64,000 nt of DNA from assembly GCA_029259745.1 (NCBI GenBank), contig JAJDEO010000043.1, positions 32,744-96,743 on the forward strand, given 5' to 3'. The notes under the pieces were generated by a model, which made no database searches, had not been told where the DNA came from, and worked only from the letters and a program-made list of their open reading frames with translations. The translations under genes were made by a program, and so were the position numbers. The stretch is from Planctomycetota bacterium (GTDB lineage Bacteria; Planctomycetota; B15-G4). This document shows positions 60,605-64,000 of this stretch, piece by piece (position 1 is the first letter of the stretch; each line of letters opens with the position of its first letter).

Positions 60605-62203
60605 TCAGCGGTTCGCTTCGGCTTCCGCTTCGAGTTCGCGCAGCATCTCTTCGCCCTCGGCGGCGTCGATGTAGCCCATGCGGATGAGGCTCTCGATCTG
60701 CTCGCGCGTCATCTTGACGGGGCCCGTGCCGACGTGGCCTTCGCGCAGAATGTCGTGAAGCGTTTCGGTCGCGGTCTTCCACGTCTCGAAGTCCTCGACG
60801 AGCTCTTCTTCCTCGTCGGCCATGGCGGGCTTGCCGAGCTTGTTGACCTTCTCGCGGCCGTCCGCGTCGAGGTCGTACAGCCCGTGGAAGAACTTGATCT
60901 CGTCGCCGCGCTTCTCGCGTCGGTGCGTGTCGTGGATGTACTTCGTGTTGGCCTCGCCGTCGTGCAGCGCGATGAGCCACTCGTAGTTCTGCCCGACGTC
61001 GGCACGCAGTTCCGAGATGATGAGGCGTGGCTCGACGGCGGTGCCGTCGAGGATCGCGCGGGCGTGCGAGACGCCCTGCATGCGGAGGTGTTCGTAGCCG
61101 AGTGCATCGGTGTCGGTGTCGAGCAGCTCGAGAACCGTCGGCATGACATCGATGAGCCCGACGGGCGTGTCGATGCGACGGCCGGCTCCCTTGCCGTCGG
61201 GTAGGCGGATCATGAGCGGAACACGGATGCACTCCTCGTAGACCTGCTCGTGCTGCCACTTGCCGTGCTCGTAGAACTCCTCGCCGTGATCGCTCAGCAC
61301 GACGACGATCGACGAGTCGAGCAGCCCGCTGCTGCGCAGGCTTCCAAAGAGCGCGTCGATCTGGTCGTCGGTGTAGCGCACGCCGGCCTTGTAGAGACCA
61401 TGCAGGTAGGCGGCCTCGGGCCAGCCGAAGTCTTCGCGCCCCTGCCAGAAGCTCTTGATGCCGCTGAACTGTTCCTTGAAGCCCTTGCCCTGCAGGCTCT
61501 CGACCTTGTCGCGCAGCGGCCCCGAGTACTTGTCGGGCCCCGGCGCCCACTTGTCGGCGAACGTCTTCGGCGGCACGTAGGGCGCGTGGATCTCGTAGGT
61601 GTGCCAGAAGAAGAACGTGCGCTCGCCCAGCGCGGTGATCTCGTCGATCTTCTCGATCCCGAGCTGCACCTGCGGACCGACGCCGGCGAGGTCGGCGACG
61701 TACTCGTCGAAGCCGCGTGAGAAGCCGTGCGGCGGGTTGAGGTTGCCGCCCTCCGTGAGTCCCACGGTGTACATCCCGTCGAGCTGGCAGATCTCCGCCA
61801 ACAGTGGGATCGTTCCGGGGAGCGGCTTGAAGATCGGGCGGCGTTTGCCGTTCACCTCGCCGTGCGCGACGTTCTGCACGCCGTGTACCGACGGGTAGGT
61901 CGACGTGAAAAGCGTCATGTGGCTGGGCGCGGTGTGCGGGGCCTGGGTGCGCGCGGCCGTGAAGACGACGCACTCTTCGGCGAAGCGATCGAGCACGGGG
62001 CTGATGCCGCCCGGGCCACCGAGGTGCCCCACCGCGTCGGCGCGCAGCGTGTCGAGGCTGATGATGATCAGGTTCGCGTCGGCGTAGGGCGAGGCGACAT
62101 CGCTGTCCCCAGCACCACCCGACGAGCTGTCATCCCCACCCTGCGAACACGACATCGCCGCCAGGGCGACGAACGCGAAACTCAAGACACGACGTGCAAT
62201 CAC
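60605..62203 (-). CDS. Sulfatase-family lipoprotein with threonine at the nucleophile position
   Basis: A 532-residue alkaline-phosphatase-superfamily enzyme. The signal peptide ends in an acceptable lipobox (A-M-S-C19) followed by a S/G/D linker, predicting a membrane-anchored extracytoplasmic enzyme. The metal site begins with LIIISLDTLRADAVG (D51). The usual sulfatase C/S-x-P-S-R motif instead reads T91-A-P-S-H-M-T-L, so formylglycine formation is not expected. Later metal ligands sit in VVLSDHGEEFYEHG and KWQHEQVYEE. Thr nucleophiles occur in phosphoesterase branches of the superfamily (established), so phosphodiesterase or phosphotransferase action is as likely as sulfatase. Its ATG overlaps the stop of the upstream hypothetical gene (ATGA). 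Confidence 0.85.
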   Translation of the reverse strand: MIARRVLSFAFVALAAMSCSQGGDDSSSGGAGDSDVASPYADANLIIISLDTLRADAVGHLGGPGGISPVLDRFAEECVVFTAARTQAPHTAPSHMTLFTSTYPSVHGVQNVAHGEVNGKRRPIFKPLPGTIPLLAEICQLDGMYTVGLTEGGNLNPPHGFSRGFDEYVADLAGVGPQVQLGIEKIDEITALGERTFFFWHTYEIHAPYVPPKTFADKWAPGPDKYSGPLRDKVESLQGKGFKEQFSGIKSFWQGREDFGWPEAAYLHGLYKAGVRYTDDQIDALFGSLRSSGLLDSSIVVVLSDHGEEFYEHGKWQHEQVYEECIRVPLMIRLPDGKGAGRRIDTPVGLIDVMPTVLELLDTDTDALGYEHLRMQGVSHARAILDGTAVEPRLIISELRADVGQNYEWLIALHDGEANTKYIHDTHRREKRGDEIKFFHGLYDLDADGREKVNKLGKPAMADEEEELVEDFETWKTATETLHDILREGHVGTGPVKMTREQIESLIRMGYIDAAEGEEMLRELEAEAEANR

Positions 62204-62898
62204 AGGGCGCCCTCGTTGTCGAACCCTCCCACGAAGGCCGCGAGATGGTCCTGGATGAAGAGATACGTGAGGTCGAAGCGCTCGACGATCTCGTCGAGCT
62301 GGTCGGCGCCCAACGCGCTGGCGAAGGTTCCGACGGTTTCGACGAACACCGAGCGCACGTCCTGCGCGTAGCTCTCGACGCGCACGGCGTAGATCGCGCC
62401 GCTGCCCGGGTGCGGCGGGAAGGCGAGGCGCAGGCCGGCGAGGTTCGGCTCGGAGGGGAAGACGGACAGCGACTCGTCATCGAGCCCCATGAGCTGGTGG
62501 AGGATGAACGCGCGCGCGTCGCTGGACGTCCGCAGCGCGAGCACCGAGCGCACCGTGAACTGCTGGGCGAGGTAGGCCTGGCCCGGCACGTTCGACAGCG
62601 CCCGCTCGGCGAGCGCCCGCGTGCGCGCGGCCATGTCCTCCTTCGTCGTCCCCGTCTGCTCTTCGCGGATCTGGATCCGGTCGGCGAGCAAGGTGGCGCA
62701 GCTGATCGGCTGGCCCGGCATCGTCACGGCCGTGTTGGAGAGCTGGGCGCCGCCCGCCACGAGCCGGAAGTCGCGGTAGCTGCAGGCCGGGTCGGCGAAG
62801 AGGTCGCCATGCAGCTTCTGCAGCTCGCGCGGGTCGTGGCGCGCCGGCTGGTGGATGAGCTCGGACACGAAGGCGACGGATCTGAGGCCAAAGGCCAT
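62200..62898 (-). CDS. Hypothetical protein coupled to the sulfatase-like gene
   Basis: A 232-residue protein starting at ATG 62898 behind a strong GAGGAG site. It begins MAFGLRSVAFVSELIHQPAR and is soluble, with mixed helix/strand composition (TKEDMAARTRALAERALSNV; YLAQQFTVRSVLALRTSSDA). No signal peptide, membrane segment or family motif was recognised. It overlaps the downstream sulfatase-family gene by 4 bp, so both are translated together; a role in the same process is likely but undefined. The ABC permease gene lies 105 bp upstream on the same strand. Confidence 0.75.
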   Translation of the reverse strand: MAFGLRSVAFVSELIHQPARHDPRELQKLHGDLFADPACSYRDFRLVAGGAQLSNTAVTMPGQPISCATLLADRIQIREEQTGTTKEDMAARTRALAERALSNVPGQAYLAQQFTVRSVLALRTSSDARAFILHQLMGLDDESLSVFPSEPNLAGLRLAFPPHPGSGAIYAVRVESYAQDVRSVFVETVGTFASALGADQLDEIVERFDLTYLFIQDHLAAFVGGFDNEGAL

Positions 62899-63003
62899 CG
62901 GCTCTCCTCGGGGTGGGAACACGAACCGGCGGAAGGCCGGTGGCTTGCGATCTCGAAAAGTATGGACCCCGGCCGCCCAGGCCGCAAACACCGAAGGCGG
63001 TCG

Positions 63004-64000
63004 TCAGCGCCCACTCAGCAGTTTGGCGGCCGCCGCCGGGATGATCGCAAGGGACACGAGCATGACGCACAGCGTCGCCGTCATGGTGTCGCTGGAGATG
63101 TGGACGAAGCCGAAGATCTTCTGTGACAGGGTCGACGTGCCGGCTGGAATCGTCGTGATGAGGTCGAGTTCGCGGACCGTCAGCAGGTAGCCGAGCGTAG
63201 CCGCGAGCCCCGTCGCCGGGGCGATGCGAGGCAGCTCGACGCGGAGCCAGCGGGACAGCCCCGAGCGGCGCGTGAGCTGGGCGGCCTCCGAGGGCGTGGG
63301 GTCCTGGCGGACGAGCCAGGCGCGGGCGGCGAGCACCCCGAGCGGCAGGAAGCGCCCCGACGTCGCCAGGACGAGCAGGAACGGCGAGGAGTACAGCGCG
63401 TCGGCGAGCGGGTTGTCAGGGTGGTTCCAGAACCGGATCTGCCCGACGCCGAACATCACACCCGGCGCCGCGAGCGGCACGAGCGCCGCACCCAGCAGCA
63501 GCGCCTCACGCCACCCGCCCCAGCGCAGCCCCAACCGCGCCGTCGCCACTCCGAGCAGCGCCACGAGCAGGCCCGACTGCAGCCCCATCATCGCCGTGTT
63601 GAGCATCTCCGGCGCCGCCGAGCGCGCCGTGCCGACGACATCCTTCCCGCCCGACGCCCACAGCACGAGGACGATCGGCGCGAACAGCGTGGTCGCGCTC
63701 ACGAGCGTCAGCCCGACCGCGCCCAGCGCCCCCACCGAGCGCGTCGCCCCTCCGCCGCTGCGCACGCCGACGTAACGCCCTTGATGGCGCCGCTCGAGCG
63801 CGAGCAACAAGCCCAGGGCGAACAGCGAAGGCACGATCGCGGGCACCGACACAGCCGCCGCCTGCGGTGCCGAGTGAAGCCGCGCCCACTTCTGGAAGAT
63901 CTCGTTCGAGAGGACCAGGAAGGGCTCGGGGTCGTAGAAGGACAAGAAGTCGACGATCGCGAAGTCGGTGATCGCGAAGAGGAAGACGAGCAGCATGCCC
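63004..64000 (-). CDS. ABC transporter permease, partial (N-terminus outside window)
   Basis: At least 331 residues with eight or more hydrophobic helices (PAIVPSLFALGLLLAL; ALGAVGLTLVSATTLFAPIV; LVSLAIIPAAAAKLL). The EAA-type loop is visible as PTPSEAAQLTRRSGLSRWLR followed by VELPRIAP, the site contacting the ATPase subunit. The layout resembles the C-terminal half of Fe3+/thiamine-type double permeases (FbpB/ThiP), which are ~500-550 residues. The frame is open at the window edge; ATG 63996 is in frame but probably internal. The substrate is unknown and no binding protein or ATPase gene is in the window. Confidence 0.82.
   Translation of the reverse strand, partial: GMLLVFLFAITDFAIVDFLSFYDPEPFLVLSNEIFQKWARLHSAPQAAAVSVPAIVPSLFALGLLLALERRHQGRYVGVRSGGGATRSVGALGAVGLTLVSATTLFAPIVLVLWASGGKDVVGTARSAAPEMLNTAMMGLQSGLLVALLGVATARLGLRWGGWREALLLGAALVPLAAPGVMFGVGQIRFWNHPDNPLADALYSSPFLLVLATSGRFLPLGVLAARAWLVRQDPTPSEAAQLTRRSGLSRWLRVELPRIAPATGLAATLGYLLTVRELDLITTIPAGTSTLSQKIFGFVHISSDTMTATLCVMLVSLAIIPAAAAKLLSGR

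Noticed and set aside
1..64000. tRNA, rRNA and CRISPR features
   Set aside because: No cloverleaf with GTTCRANNC loop, no rRNA-like conserved block and no regularly spaced direct repeats were found on reading either strand; a dedicated scan could still find a tRNA I missed.

Overview
The window is high-GC bacterial chromosomal DNA, densely coded on both strands, and most likely from a member of the Planctomycetota. That assignment is an inference from gene content: large secreted FG-GAP/VCBS proteins, a DUF1570-type HEGFH protein, serine/threonine kinases fused to TPR or caspase domains, a secreted CHAT protease, a futalosine-pathway MqnA, and a bacterial topoisomerase VI. I see no rRNA, tRNA, CRISPR array, prophage or plasmid backbone.

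Layout. 1-2762: a minus-strand pair, a CarH-like B12 photoreceptor repressor translationally coupled to a TIGR01777-type epimerase (cut by the window edge), plus a small unknown gene. 2900-5493: two lipoproteins, gamma-glutamyltransferase and a cyclophilin. 5503-16365: the most unusual region, with four ATP-grasp ligases, a glycogen/starch synthase (GlgA), a peptidase S51-like protein and two unrelated alpha/beta-hydrolase esterases, interrupted by an antisense pseudopilin. It reads as an uncharacterised biosynthetic system joining glucan synthesis to carboxylate-amine ligation. 16566-24099: a secreted repeat protein, a GbsR regulator divergent from an AGCS amino-acid symporter, FxsA, a HAD phosphatase and a secreted FG-GAP protein, sprinkled with short inverted-repeat elements.

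24185-28920: an ArsR/SAM-methyltransferase regulator overlapping metH by 4 bp, preceded by a promoter carrying a perfect inverted repeat. 29028-38331: hybrid histidine kinase, UvrD/PcrA helicase, upp, secreted amidase and a large TPR/DUF1570 protein. 38807-43364: a 6-phosphogluconolactonase-like protein with altered catalytic motifs, a small independent transcription unit and a secreted CHAT protease. 43672-57150: a giant secreted repeat protein, mqnA, a pseudokinase-caspase fusion, a 1386-aa FG-GAP protein and an active kinase with TPRs. 57510-60600: both subunits of DNA topoisomerase VI with lysine-rich H1-like tails. 60605-64000: a sulfatase-like lipoprotein, an unknown gene coupled to it, and the end of an ABC permease.

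Two families of short non-coding inverted-repeat elements (154 bp, two copies; about 166 bp, three copies) share an internal core. Four of the five abut or overlap the TAG stop codon of a neighbouring gene. Starts were chosen by eye from ribosome-binding sites and family alignments, so several N-termini are marked as uncertain.
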